Source: Anaerolineales bacterium (GTDB lineage Bacteria > Chloroflexota > Anaerolineae > Anaerolineales > UBA4823). Taken from it: a stretch of DNA of 64,000 bases. Each line of letters starts with the position of its first letter. Position 1 is the stretch's first letter. Under the pieces are notes generated by a model, which searched no databases, was not told the DNA's origin, and was given only the letters and a program-made list of their open reading frames with translations. Shown here piece after piece: positions 16,287 to 23,800 of this stretch. Where the stretch lies: NCBI GenBank assembly GCA_016932955.1, contig JAFGBV010000227.1, positions 1 through 64,000 of the forward strand, written 5' to 3'. Both the position numbers and the translations under genes were made by a program.

Positions 16287-18194
16287 TCAACTTGTCTCGG
16301 TTAGCGCCGCCGCCTGATAGCCGGCAAACTGGTTGACCCACAAGCCAGCCATGACCCCGCGGGTGAGGATGGTGATGGCTTTATGAAAAGCCTGGGGGGT
16401 ATCTTCGCTCTGGATCATCTGCCAGACCTGGCGCATGTGAGGCAGATCAACGTAGGCGGCGGCCGGGCCGGCGGCGAGCTCCTCCAGGGCAAGCTCAACC
16501 TCCGCGGCGCAGGCACGCAGGCGCGGCACCAGGTCACCCGCCTGGCGACCGCGTGCCCGGTTCAGGCGCACTTCATCGGGCAGCAAGCCCTGCATGGCGG
16601 CGCGTATCAACCAGCGATCCAGGCCAGTTTGCGGATCGATAAAGACACGATCGGGCACGGAGAGGGTGAACGCCAGGACGCGCACATCCGCGGTGGGGTC
16701 GCGCACCTCCAACCCGGCGGCGGCGCCGGATTCGGCGTGGAGGGCGCCAACGATCGAACGACCGGGCATGAAGATGCGACAGCGCTGCTCACGCGGGGTG
16801 CGCGGCGGCTGCAAATCGGGATCGCTGAGGCGCAATTCCAGCAGGCGCAGGCGGCGGACCAAATCTGGATGAATAGCCGACCCGCGAAACCAACTATCGG
16901 CATCCAGGCGAAGCCGCTGCCAGGCAGAGAGCAGCGCCGGGGGGGCAGCGCGTTTGAACCGCTCTTTAGCCCACTTGCGCCATCCCAAGCGGCGCAACTG
17001 AAAAGCCAGCGGCTGCGAAAACACATCCCCCGTCCAGGAGATGCCGGCGTTGCCCACCTGCCCGGTGAGCAGCACCTCACAGCCCATGAGGCGGGCGGTC
17101 TGGTTCAAATCCAGCAGCCAATAGTAATTCCCTGCCGCATGTTGAGGTTCATCGAAGACAGCCAGCATGCGGCGGATGGCCTGGATGGGGGTGATGTTTT
17201 CGGCACGGATAGGATGCAAGTCCACATTGCCGGCGTGCTGAGCCGTCGCCTGGGCAAAAGGGAATTCGTCGCCAAAGCGCTTGCCAACGTAAACACCCGG
17301 ATCAGAGAGCGGCACAGAAGTCAGGGCAAGCAGGCGTTTGCCCTGCGGGCGAAGCAGCGCGGCGGCAAGCGCGGTAACAGAACTGGAATCCAGCCCGCCG
17401 CTGAGGGTTACGGCAACTTTGCCTTGACCCTCTTCACTTCCAGAAGGAGAGCGCAGGCGACAGCGAACTGCCTCGCGAAACACCTCTGAGAAAGCCTCCA
17501 CATAATCTTCACGGCGGGGCAAGTGTTCTTCCGGGATATCTTCCATGCGCCAGTATTGCGCGACCCGCAGTTGATCCGGCGTCACGCTGAGGCAGTGGGC
17601 AGGAGGCAGGCGCTTGAGGGGAGCATGGATGGTGCGCTCGCCATGATAGGCCGGCCAGGAGGTCATCACCTGCGCCAGGTAAAGCTCATCCATCTCGAGC
17701 GTTGCCAGGTTCAACGCCAGCAGGGCGCGGCGGTCTGAGGCAAAAGCAAAGACGTGCGGATCAGCGTAATAATACAGGGCGGTGTTGCCATAATGGTCAC
17801 GCGCCAGGAAAAGGCGCCTTTCTGCGGCGTGCCAGGCAGCGAATGCCCAATCGCCATAGATGTGCGCCGGGGTATCTTCGCCCCATTTGCGGTAGGCGAG
17901 GAACAACAGGTCGTTGTCAGTGGTCGCCCCAGCCTGCAATGTGCTCTTTAGCTCTGCACGATTATCAACCCTTCCCGCTGCGAGGAATACGATCCCGTTG
18001 GGTGTTTGCGATAAGGATTGGGCAGAAGACTCAAGAGTCGCGTTTGCGGTGGATGCACCAAGGCCAATCAAGCCATCCTGCCAGATGTACCCGCCGACTG
18101 TGCTGTCTGGGAGCAAAGCGGCGCGCATTGTTTGCAGGGCTGGCTGGGCAAGAGGGAGGCTGTGGCGATGAAAGATGCCGTAGATGCTCTGCAT
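16287..18194 (-). CDS. asparagine-synthetase-like lasso cyclase (C protein)
   Basis: A 635-residue Asn-synthetase B homologue. The N-terminal Ntn-hydrolase-like domain (MQSIYGIFHRHS) lacks the Cys2 nucleophile needed for glutamine amidotransfer, as in lasso cyclases. DHYGNTALYYY and the 'YGDWAFAAWH' block are retained. The ATP-pyrophosphatase domain shows VTLSGGLDSSSVTALAAALL at about residues 265-285. In lasso biosynthesis this domain adenylates the side-chain carboxylate of the core Asp/Glu and joins it to the N-terminal amine. It lies directly downstream of precursor 1 and its hairpin; no ribosome site is evident before the ATG at 18194, so expression may be deliberately low. Confidence 0.85.
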   Translation of the reverse strand: MQSIYGIFHRHSLPLAQPALQTMRAALLPDSTVGGYIWQDGLIGLGASTANATLESSAQSLSQTPNGIVFLAAGRVDNRAELKSTLQAGATTDNDLLFLAYRKWGEDTPAHIYGDWAFAAWHAAERRLFLARDHYGNTALYYYADPHVFAFASDRRALLALNLATLEMDELYLAQVMTSWPAYHGERTIHAPLKRLPPAHCLSVTPDQLRVAQYWRMEDIPEEHLPRREDYVEAFSEVFREAVRCRLRSPSGSEEGQGKVAVTLSGGLDSSSVTALAAALLRPQGKRLLALTSVPLSDPGVYVGKRFGDEFPFAQATAQHAGNVDLHPIRAENITPIQAIRRMLAVFDEPQHAAGNYYWLLDLNQTARLMGCEVLLTGQVGNAGISWTGDVFSQPLAFQLRRLGWRKWAKERFKRAAPPALLSAWQRLRLDADSWFRGSAIHPDLVRRLRLLELRLSDPDLQPPRTPREQRCRIFMPGRSIVGALHAESGAAAGLEVRDPTADVRVLAFTLSVPDRVFIDPQTGLDRWLIRAAMQGLLPDEVRLNRARGRQAGDLVPRLRACAAEVELALEELAAGPAAAYVDLPHMRQVWQMIQSEDTPQAFHKAITILTRGVMAGLWVNQFAGYQAAALTETS

Positions 18195-18215
18195 AGGTTA
18201 GATTCTGTATCAAGA

Positions 18216-18260
18216 AAGTGTGTTGGTTATGAACAGGCCATGCTCACAACCAACACACTT
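18216..18260 (-). terminator. conserved precursor-3' hairpin H1 (leaky terminator/attenuator)
   Basis: Inverted repeat AAGTGTGTTGGTTGTGA / TCATAACCAACACACTT read on the minus strand, between precursor 1 and the cyclase gene. One position is a G-U wobble on this strand but an A-C mismatch on the other, which assigns function to minus-strand RNA. It is followed by TTTCTTGA, a weak U-run, suggesting partial readthrough into the biosynthetic genes. Confidence 0.7.
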
Positions 18261-18292
18261 GCCTCGCGTTGTTTGAGACGCAGAGAATTAGG

Positions 18293-18439
18293 CTAAGTCG
18301 CCGTATAGGTGCCTAAATCACCATCGAGATCGGAACCCGGTCCCCAAAGTGTCCTCCGGATGTCAATACGGGTGATCTGCGGACGCTGCCAGGCGGGCTG
18401 GCTCTCTTGCTTGGTTTCTGGGGTTGGTAATTCGTTCAT
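18293..18439 (-). CDS. lasso-peptide-type precursor 1
   Basis: A 48-residue precursor starting at ATG 18439 behind AGGAGGATCAGCG. The leader begins MNELPTPETKQESQ, then WQRPQITRIDIRRTL. WxxP sits where lasso leaders have YxxP, and the conserved Thr falls at -2 if the core starts at W: WGPGSDLDGDLGTYTAT (17 aa). That core has Asp at position 8, the usual ring size for an isopeptide between residue 1 and Asp8. It lies immediately upstream of the cyclase gene, with its own promoter and 3' hairpin. The core boundaries are inferred from the four-way alignment, not shown experimentally. Confidence 0.78.
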   Translation of the reverse strand: MNELPTPETKQESQPAWQRPQITRIDIRRTLWGPGSDLDGDLGTYTAT

Positions 18440-18483
18440 CGCTGATCCTCCTATGATCTTTCCTTTGGCTTGGGTTCGGGGGC

Positions 18484-18547
18484 GGAGAGATGGACACCCA
18501 AATCTCTCCCTGTTTATATTTATACTAAAAATGAGATGAAAAGGCAA
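18484..18547 (-). promoter_or_regulatory. promoter and 5' leader hairpin of precursor 1
   Basis: Minus-strand TTGCCT (18542-18547), 17-base spacer, TATAAA (18519-18524), followed by a leader hairpin GGAGAGAT / ATCTCTCC (18484-18509) and a conserved CCAAGCCAAAGGAAAG-type stretch before AGGAGG. The same arrangement recurs before all four precursors. Confidence 0.75.
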
Positions 18548-18619
18548 GCATTAATTATTTAATCCGAGGAGGAGCAGGAAGCACTTGGGGTAAATCACCT
18601 GGCAGTAGAATTGATAAAA

Positions 18620-18660
18620 AGTGTGTTGGTTGTGAGCATTACAAGCCCACAACCAACACT
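18620..18660 (-). terminator. conserved precursor-3' hairpin H2
   Basis: Minus-strand stem AGTGTTGGTTGTGGGC / GCTCACAACCAACAC with one G-U pair and a short loop, followed by CACTTTTTA. The U5 tract makes this a credible intrinsic terminator for precursor 2. It is homologous to H1, H3 and H4. Confidence 0.75.
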
Positions 18661-18694
18661 CCTTCTCTTGTCTATACCAGAAGAATAATCAGGC

Positions 18695-18859
18695 CTATAA
18701 TTCCCAAGTACCCGATAGCCCGCCATCGATATCTGAACCCACTTCGTAAAGGGTCCGTCGGATGTCAATGCGGGTGATCTGTGGGCATTGCCAGGTTTGG
18801 GCGGGCTGGCCCTCTTGCTCCGTTTCTGTGGTTGGTAGTGCGGGAATGAATTCGTGCAT
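18695..18859 (-). CDS. lasso-peptide-type precursor 2
   Basis: A 54-residue precursor from ATG 18859 with AGGAGG just upstream. The leader starts MHEFIPALPTTETEQEGQPAQ and is longer by six residues than in the sisters. It continues WQCPQITRIDIRRTL; Cys replaces the Arg seen in the others. Predicted core YEVGSDIDGGLSGTWEL (17 aa) with Tyr1 and Asp8. Shorter than the usual gene-calling cutoff, it is supported by alignment to precursors 1, 3 and 4, by the shared promoter and hairpin, and by strong conservation of leader residues against variable cores, the hallmark of RiPP precursors. Confidence 0.78.
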   Translation of the reverse strand: MHEFIPALPTTETEQEGQPAQTWQCPQITRIDIRRTLYEVGSDIDGGLSGTWEL

Positions 18860-18903
18860 CGTTGATCCTCCTATGATCTTTCCTTTGGCTTGGGTTTTTG
18901 GGC

Positions 18904-18969
18904 GGAGAGAGACTTGTGTGATGTCTTCTCCCTGTTTATATTTATACTAAACATGAGATGAAAAGGCAA
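18904..18969 (-). promoter_or_regulatory. promoter and 5' leader hairpin of precursor 2
   Basis: Minus-strand TTGCCT (18964-18969), 17-base spacer, TATAAA (18941-18946, with a second TATAAA directly following). The leader stem is GGAGA / TCTCC extended by GAC/GTC with a bulge (18904-18932). The 375-base stretch 18860-19235 holds only this element, hairpin H3 and an otherwise featureless ~180 bases (about 18970-19150). Confidence 0.75.
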
Positions 18970-19164
18970 GCATTACTTTACCAATCCCAGGAGCGCCCCC
19001 AAAATGCTACGGCATGGAAAGATACTATCTAATCCCCTGGCACATGCCAGACTTTTGACAAGCATTTGCAAGGTTCGAAAATGATCCCAGGTAGTGAAAC
19101 TTATCACTACGAAGGATGTTATCCATGATCTACATCGGTTAGATCACGATCATGGAATAAAAAA

Positions 19165-19205
19165 GCGTGTTGGTTGTGAAAATTGCCTGCCCACAACCAA
19201 CACAC
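19165..19205 (-). terminator. conserved precursor-3' hairpin H3
   Basis: Minus-strand stem GTGTTGGTTGTGG / CACAACCAACAC with a short loop, followed by GCTTTTTTATT. The U6 tract makes it the best intrinsic terminator of the set. It lies 30 bases after the precursor 3 stop. Confidence 0.78.
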
Positions 19206-19235
19206 CTGGTTTTCTTGGCCTAGATGTTTAGTAAG

Positions 19236-19379
19236 TTATCCCTCAGTTGATCCCCCATAACCATCAAGATCTTGCCCGCTAGTAAACATCGTGCGGCGGA
19301 TTTCGATGCGGGTGATTTGGGGACGCTGCCAGGCGGGCTGGCTCTCTTGCTCGGTTTCTGGGATTGGTAATTGGTTCAT
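19236..19379 (-). CDS. lasso-peptide-type precursor 3
   Basis: A 47-residue precursor from ATG 19379 (AGGAGG upstream). The leader is MNQLPIPETEQESQPA, then WQRPQITRIEIRRTM. Predicted core FTSGQDLDGYGGSTEG (16 aa), Phe1, Asp8. Leader residues match precursor 1 at almost every position, while the core has diverged apart from the G-x-D-x-D-G type centre. Starts further upstream in the same frame are ignored because they would run through the conserved leader-RNA element. Confidence 0.78.
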   Translation of the reverse strand: MNQLPIPETEQESQPAWQRPQITRIEIRRTMFTSGQDLDGYGGSTEG

Positions 19380-19421
19380 CGCTGATCCTCCTATGATCTT
19401 TCCTTTGGCTTGGGATTTAGA

Positions 19422-19486
19422 GCAGAAAGAGGGACATCCCAATTCTGCCTACTTATATTTATACCCAAAAAGACGGGAAAACACAA
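19422..19486 (-). promoter_or_regulatory. promoter and 5' leader hairpin of precursor 3
   Basis: Minus-strand TTGTGT (19481-19486), 17-base spacer, TATAAA (19458-19463). The leader hairpin here is GCAGAA / TTCTGC (19422-19448) instead of GGAGAG / CTCTCC. Both arms changed together, which supports RNA pairing. The -35 is weaker than in the other three cassettes. Confidence 0.68.
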
Positions 19487-19571
19487 GGATTTATCCGATC
19501 TGTCAGCGCTGGCGAAGAATTCCGAAGAACCTTTGCGTTGGTCAGGTCACGATTATGGGCTTGTTAAAGCA

Positions 19572-19614
19572 AGTATGTTGGTTATGAATAGGATATGCCC
19601 ATAACCAACACACT
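19572..19614 (-). terminator. conserved precursor-3' hairpin H4
   Basis: Minus-strand stem AGTGTGTTGGTTATGGGC / CATAACCAACATACT. The pair that is G-C in H2 and H3 is A-U here and G-U in H1, a compensatory series. Only CTTGCTTT follows, so termination is probably incomplete. Confidence 0.72.
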
Positions 19615-19650
19615 GCCTTTCGTGGACTGCGGTGTTAAAAATTTAGCCCT

Positions 19651-19806
19651 TTAGTTACCACCGGTTTCGAAAGTAAAAGCACCACCGCCATCATTAAAAC
19701 TACCTGTCGAGATCATCGTTCGCCGGATATCGATGCGGGTGATCTGCGGGCGCTGCCAGGTAGGCTGGCTTTCTTGCTCGGTTTGCGGGGTTGGTAGTTC
19801 GTTCAT
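19651..19806 (-). CDS. lasso-peptide-type precursor 4
   Basis: A 51-residue precursor from ATG 19806 behind AGGAGGATCAGTG. The leader is MNELPTPQTEQESQPT, then WQRPQITRIDIRRTM. Predicted core ISTGSFNDGGGAFTFETGGN (20 aa) with Ile1 and Asp8. It is the most diverged core: the first Asp is replaced by Phe and the middle by Asn, yet Asp8 is kept. It is the first cassette of the array in the direction of transcription. Confidence 0.78.
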   Translation of the reverse strand: MNELPTPQTEQESQPTWQRPQITRIDIRRTMISTGSFNDGGGAFTFETGGN

Positions 19807-19850
19807 CACTGATCCTCCTATGATCTTTCCTTTGGCTTGGCTTTTGGGAT

Positions 19851-19916
19851 GGAGAGATGCTTGTGGGCTGATCTCTCCCTTTCCATATTTATACTAAAAA
19901 TGAAAGGAAAAGGCAA
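19851..19916 (-). promoter_or_regulatory. promoter and 5' leader hairpin of precursor 4
   Basis: Minus-strand TTGCCT (19911-19916), 17-base spacer, TATAAA (19888-19893). The leader hairpin is GGAGAGAT / ATCTCTCC (19851-19878). This is the outermost promoter of the locus; the divergent glycosidase-domain gene starts at 20037. Confidence 0.75.
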
Positions 19917-20036
19917 GTAGGAAATTTCAATTTTCCGCTGATATTCAGAATATAATTGGCATGCATCTGAAACCACCTGGCAGCGCAGGGAATCGCCCAT
20001 TTGCGGTCAGCTGACACGAGAAGGGAAATTCGGGGT

Positions 20037-21335
20037 ATGCCCAATTCGGATGGGAGAAGCCATCTCTCGTTCAAACGCGTCTTGATCTTGGGGCTGGTAC
20101 TCGTCCTGCTTGGCTGTGCAGGCAGCATGGCAGTAGTGGAAATCTGGCCCTCTTTCGCCGCGCAGGTAGCCAACCAGTTGCGGGAGATCTTTGGCCCGCG
20201 GGTGGTGGCAGGACTCGAAACTGTTCTCTTCCAGGTCCAGGATACCGTCAAGCAATGGCAGTACCGGGTCGGCGGGCAGCAGGCTGAAGCACCCTGGGAA
20301 GAGCAGGTCACTCCTCAGGAAGTAGCGCCTCTCACGCCAAGCGTGACACCGCCTCCCCCTGCCACGCGCACGCCAACCCCCACCGTGGCTGCTGAACCGC
20401 TTGCTACCCAGGCGGGGTCACCAGCGGCGGAGGAAGAGAGGCTTACCGCGACCGCCAGCCCTCCCCCCTCGCCGACGCCCTACACCTGGCAGCTCGCTGA
20501 CCTGGAGCCAATCGGCGCGCTGGAGGGCGAGGGAACCTGGCAGCCTTATCTCTATGACCAGGAGGGAGCAGTGGTTGCCATGCGCACCTTCCTGCAGCCG
20601 GACCCGGCGCGCCCCTATGCGATCGTGGGCGTTGTCGCATTCGACCTATCCCGCATCCGCCTGCACTATGTTTTGGGGTTCAGCGACCCCGCCCCAGCAG
20701 GTGCAGCGCCGCACCTGGGCATGATCCCGGAAGAGGATCGTGCGATTGGCATCCTGCTGGCTGCCTTCAACGGCGGCTTCCGACCCGAAAACGGCATGTT
20801 CGGCGCGATGGCGAATGGAGTCGTCGCACTGCCGCCGGTGGATGATAAAGCAACCGTGGGCATCTATCAGAATGGCGATGTGCGGATCGGCAACTGGGGA
20901 AAGGAGATCCTCGACACGCCCGAGCTGGAATCGTGGCGGCAGAACTGCGCCCTGGTCATTGAAGAGGGGGCGATCTCACCCCTGGTATATAACGATTCGA
21001 TCAGGGATTGGGGGGCGTCGATCAGCAACTCGATCGTCACCCGGCGCTCGGGCATTGGCCTCGATAGCGAAGCGAAGACGCTCTACTACTTTGCCGGACC
21101 AAGCCTGAGCATGCCCGCCCTGGCAGATGCCATGCTGGCTGCCGGTGTGCACTACGGGATGCTGCTGGATATCAACAATTTTTGGGTGCATTTCACGGCA
21201 TTTCGCGAGCAGGAAGGCAGCCTGGCGGCAGAACCGCTTTTACCCAACGAGATGATCGACAAGATCGACCGCTATTTGGGCGCCTCGCCGGTAGATTTCT
21301 TTTACATCACCCTGCGCGAGAACAGCGAGCCATAG
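20037..21335 (+). CDS. membrane-anchored phosphodiester glycosidase (NAGPA-domain) family protein
   Basis: A 432-residue exported protein. There is one N-terminal transmembrane/lipoprotein-like segment (VLILGLVLVLLGCAGS), then a Pro/Thr-rich linker around residues 100-145 and a globular domain. The motif AAFNGGFRPENGMFG and the late MLLDINNFW, typical of the PF09992 phosphodiester glycosidase fold, identify the domain. ATG 20037 is preferred over an upstream TTG at 20001. In bacteria the family acts on cell-surface polysaccharides or exported glycans, but activity is rarely tested. It is divergent from the precursor array and not obviously part of it. Confidence 0.78.
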   Translation: MPNSDGRSHLSFKRVLILGLVLVLLGCAGSMAVVEIWPSFAAQVANQLREIFGPRVVAGLETVLFQVQDTVKQWQYRVGGQQAEAPWEEQVTPQEVAPLTPSVTPPPPATRTPTPTVAAEPLATQAGSPAAEEERLTATASPPPSPTPYTWQLADLEPIGALEGEGTWQPYLYDQEGAVVAMRTFLQPDPARPYAIVGVVAFDLSRIRLHYVLGFSDPAPAGAAPHLGMIPEEDRAIGILLAAFNGGFRPENGMFGAMANGVVALPPVDDKATVGIYQNGDVRIGNWGKEILDTPELESWRQNCALVIEEGAISPLVYNDSIRDWGASISNSIVTRRSGIGLDSEAKTLYYFAGPSLSMPALADAMLAAGVHYGMLLDINNFWVHFTAFREQEGSLAAEPLLPNEMIDKIDRYLGASPVDFFYITLRENSEP

Positions 21336-21549
21336 GCGCACCAGGGCTTGCCCTTAGAGCGTGCGCTGGTACAGCCGATACGTGCGGTACACACGCTGTC
21401 CCAGGTGTTCCGGCGCAGGCGGCGGCGATGCCACCCCACGCGGAGCAAGCCAGGCAGCCCCAGGCAACCATTCACGTGCTGCAGAGCCTGATTCAGGTTA
21501 GCAATAGCGGGGGCCCATCACACTGCCTCGCCAGTAGCGGCGAATTGGC

Positions 21550-22554
21550 TCACGAACGTCCCAGAATGCGGTCGATCTCTCTCATCTGATCGGGGGTCAA
21601 GGGGCCAAATTCCATCGCCTTGCAGTTCTCTTCGATCTGCTTCACCGTTTTGAAGCCAGGGATTGGGATGGTCTTTTCACTGCGAGCCCAGATCCATGCC
21701 AGCGCGCCCTGCGCCAATGTTCTGCCGTTGCTGGTCAGCACGCCGCGGATGGCTTCCAAAGCGTTGAGCCATTCCTGGGTAGGCTTGCCATTCTTAAAAC
21801 CCGGATGCCAGGTAGCGTGTGTGCGCACATCGTCATTGCTAAACGTGGAATCGGGGGCAAACTTGCCGGTCAACAAGCCCATCCCCAGCGGGCCGCGGTT
21901 GATGCTGGCCAAGTTAAGCTCCTCGCATAAGGCCAGTAATTCCATATTGCCATCCAGAACGCTGAGCTGCTGCTGGACAACGCCGCAGTTCGCAGAGGTC
22001 GAAAAAGCTCTCACGGCATCTGTGCGATCTGTGCTCCAGCCATAAGTGCGGATCTTACCAGCCTTGACCTGTGCTTCGAGCGTCTCGCGGACTTGCAGAG
22101 CACGCTCAATCGATAGACCCCAGACGTGAAGCTGGTAAAGGTCAATATAATCCGTGTCCAGGCGTTTCAGGCTGGCCTCCAGATCGGCAGGCAGGCGGCT
22201 GGCAACATCGCTATCTTCTTCCTTGTCATCGTAATGAAACACGGCCTTGGCAGCTTCATCCACCCGGTAGCCAAATTTGGTGGCGATCACCACCCTTTCA
22301 CGGCGGCCTTTGAGCGCTTTTCCGAGTAGCCGCTCGCTATGACCGGCGCCGTAGTTGGCAGCCGTATCAAAGAAATTTGCGCCTAGTTCCAGTGCCTTGT
22401 GGATAGCGCGGGTTGACTCTGCATCATCAACCACGCTCCAGCCCGCCTGTGAGCCATTGATCGTCCATGGGCCGCCGATCGCCCAGCAGCCCATACCGAG
22501 CGGGCTAACCTCAATTCCAGAGCGCCCGAGTGCGCGTGTAAATGTAGGGGACAT
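21550..22554 (-). CDS. aldo/keto reductase
   Basis: A 334-residue AKR. The catalytic tetrad is visible: Asp and Tyr in FFDTAANYGAGHSERLLGKAL, Lys in VVIATKFG, His in DLYQLHVWG. The cofactor end shows AWIWARSEKTIPIPGFKTVKQIEEN, typical for NADPH-binding AKRs of the YghZ/Tas-like group. The ATG at 22554 has GGAAAGGA upstream. Monocistronic by its surroundings; the 214 bases between it and the glycosidase gene show no convincing gene. Confidence 0.9.
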   Translation of the reverse strand: MSPTFTRALGRSGIEVSPLGMGCWAIGGPWTINGSQAGWSVVDDAESTRAIHKALELGANFFDTAANYGAGHSERLLGKALKGRRERVVIATKFGYRVDEAAKAVFHYDDKEEDSDVASRLPADLEASLKRLDTDYIDLYQLHVWGLSIERALQVRETLEAQVKAGKIRTYGWSTDRTDAVRAFSTSANCGVVQQQLSVLDGNMELLALCEELNLASINRGPLGMGLLTGKFAPDSTFSNDDVRTHATWHPGFKNGKPTQEWLNALEAIRGVLTSNGRTLAQGALAWIWARSEKTIPIPGFKTVKQIEENCKAMEFGPLTPDQMREIDRILGRS

Positions 22555-22756
22555 GTTATTTTCCTTTCCTGGGAACAAAAATATTGAACCAATTGTATTG
22601 CAAAAACAGCTTCATTGGTAGTGCCACCGCCAACCTGTTTATCCATCCCATTCTCAGCCCGGGTAGCCGTCCGAGGATGGTACACTATGGATGTTCATGG
22701 TGACGTGAGGATAATCCCGCCGTTCCAGAGCAATCAACTACCACAAAGGATACTTC

Positions 22757-23800
22757 ATGAAACCTTACTCCACCCTCACCGAGCGCGGGCAGGCGCGCCG
22801 CCTCCGCCTCCTGGCTCTGGAAGCCCTCAAGCAATATGACCTGGATGTCTCCCGCCTGCGCCTGATCACCAACAGCTTCAACGGCATTTTCCGCCTGGAT
22901 ACCCGCGCCGGGCAAAAGGTGATCCTGCGCGTCACCTTGCCGGAAGGAGGCCATGACCGGGATCACGTGGCAGCAGAGATGGATTGGCTGGCTGCTCTGT
23001 CTCGCGACACGACCCTCAGCGTGCCGCGCCCCATCCCAGCCCGGAATGGCTCGCTGGTTGTGGAAGCCAGCACGGATGGCGTGCCAGAACCCCGCTTATG
23101 CGCCATATTCTCGTGGGTGCCGGGCTCTGACCTTGCCAGGCACCTTTCTCCGCTTTCGATGGCGAAATTGGGCGAGTTGATGGCTGGTCTCCATGAGCAT
23201 GCCCGCGCCTACCAGCCTCCCGCGGGGCTCGCGCTGCTGCGTTTTGAGCGGGTCTTCCCGTTTCCAGAGCCTGTGATCTTGTTCGAGGAACGTTTTTCTG
23301 CCTTGTTTCCCCCTGAGCGGCGCGCCGTCTACGAACAGGCCATCGCCTGGGCGCAAAGCGCCATTGACCGGCTGCAAGCAAGCGGCGAGGCGATGCGCAT
23401 CATCCATGGCGATCTGCACCAATGGAATGTGCGCTACTACCGCGGCGTGCTCTCGCCAATCGACTTTGAGGATCTGATGTGGGGCTGGCCCGTGCAAGAT
23501 ATCGCCACCACGCTGTACTATTTTCTCGACCCTCCCTCCTACCCCGCCATGCGGGAGGCCTTCCAGCAAGGCTATACCCGTATCTGCCCCTGGCCAGAGC
23601 GCTACCCCGGCGAGATGGATGCTTTCATCGCAGCGCGCGGGCTGGGCATGGTCAACTTCGTGCTGCAAGATCCCAATCCGCGCTGGTACGCCCAGGCGGC
23701 TGAGTTCGCCGAGCGAACCGAAAAGAACCTGCGCACGCTGATGGGAGACGACCTGGACAGCATGAACTTCACAATGACCAAAGGAGTAAAGGAATTGTGA
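22757..23800 (+). CDS. APH/choline-kinase-like phosphotransferase
   Basis: A 347-residue protein of the aminoglycoside phosphotransferase/homoserine kinase II superfamily. It has an ATP-binding lobe (FNGIFRLDTRAGQKVILRVTLP, with the Lys/Arg position in RVTLP), Brenner's motif IIHGDLHQWNVRYY with the catalytic Asp, and the metal-binding IDFEDLMWGWPVQDIATTLYYF. It probably phosphorylates a small hydroxylated or amino compound. The stop overlaps the GTG of the next small gene (GTGA), and the following flavodoxin-fold and unknown genes are also coupled, so these four are one operon. Confidence 0.85.
   Translation: MKPYSTLTERGQARRLRLLALEALKQYDLDVSRLRLITNSFNGIFRLDTRAGQKVILRVTLPEGGHDRDHVAAEMDWLAALSRDTTLSVPRPIPARNGSLVVEASTDGVPEPRLCAIFSWVPGSDLARHLSPLSMAKLGELMAGLHEHARAYQPPAGLALLRFERVFPFPEPVILFEERFSALFPPERRAVYEQAIAWAQSAIDRLQASGEAMRIIHGDLHQWNVRYYRGVLSPIDFEDLMWGWPVQDIATTLYYFLDPPSYPAMREAFQQGYTRICPWPERYPGEMDAFIAARGLGMVNFVLQDPNPRWYAQAAEFAERTEKNLRTLMGDDLDSMNFTMTKGVKEL

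Noticed and set aside
18200..19920. Regular repeats at ~470-base spacing looked like a CRISPR array or other direct-repeat array
   Set aside because: Repeat units are long and contain open precursor genes, promoters and hairpins; there are no short identical repeats with unique spacers and no cas genes.
21355..21510. Minus-strand tail of an open frame (ending RVYRTYRLYQRTL) as a gene remnant
   Set aside because: No start codon or recognisable domain, bounded by a stop only ~55 codons upstream; could be chance in GC-rich DNA.
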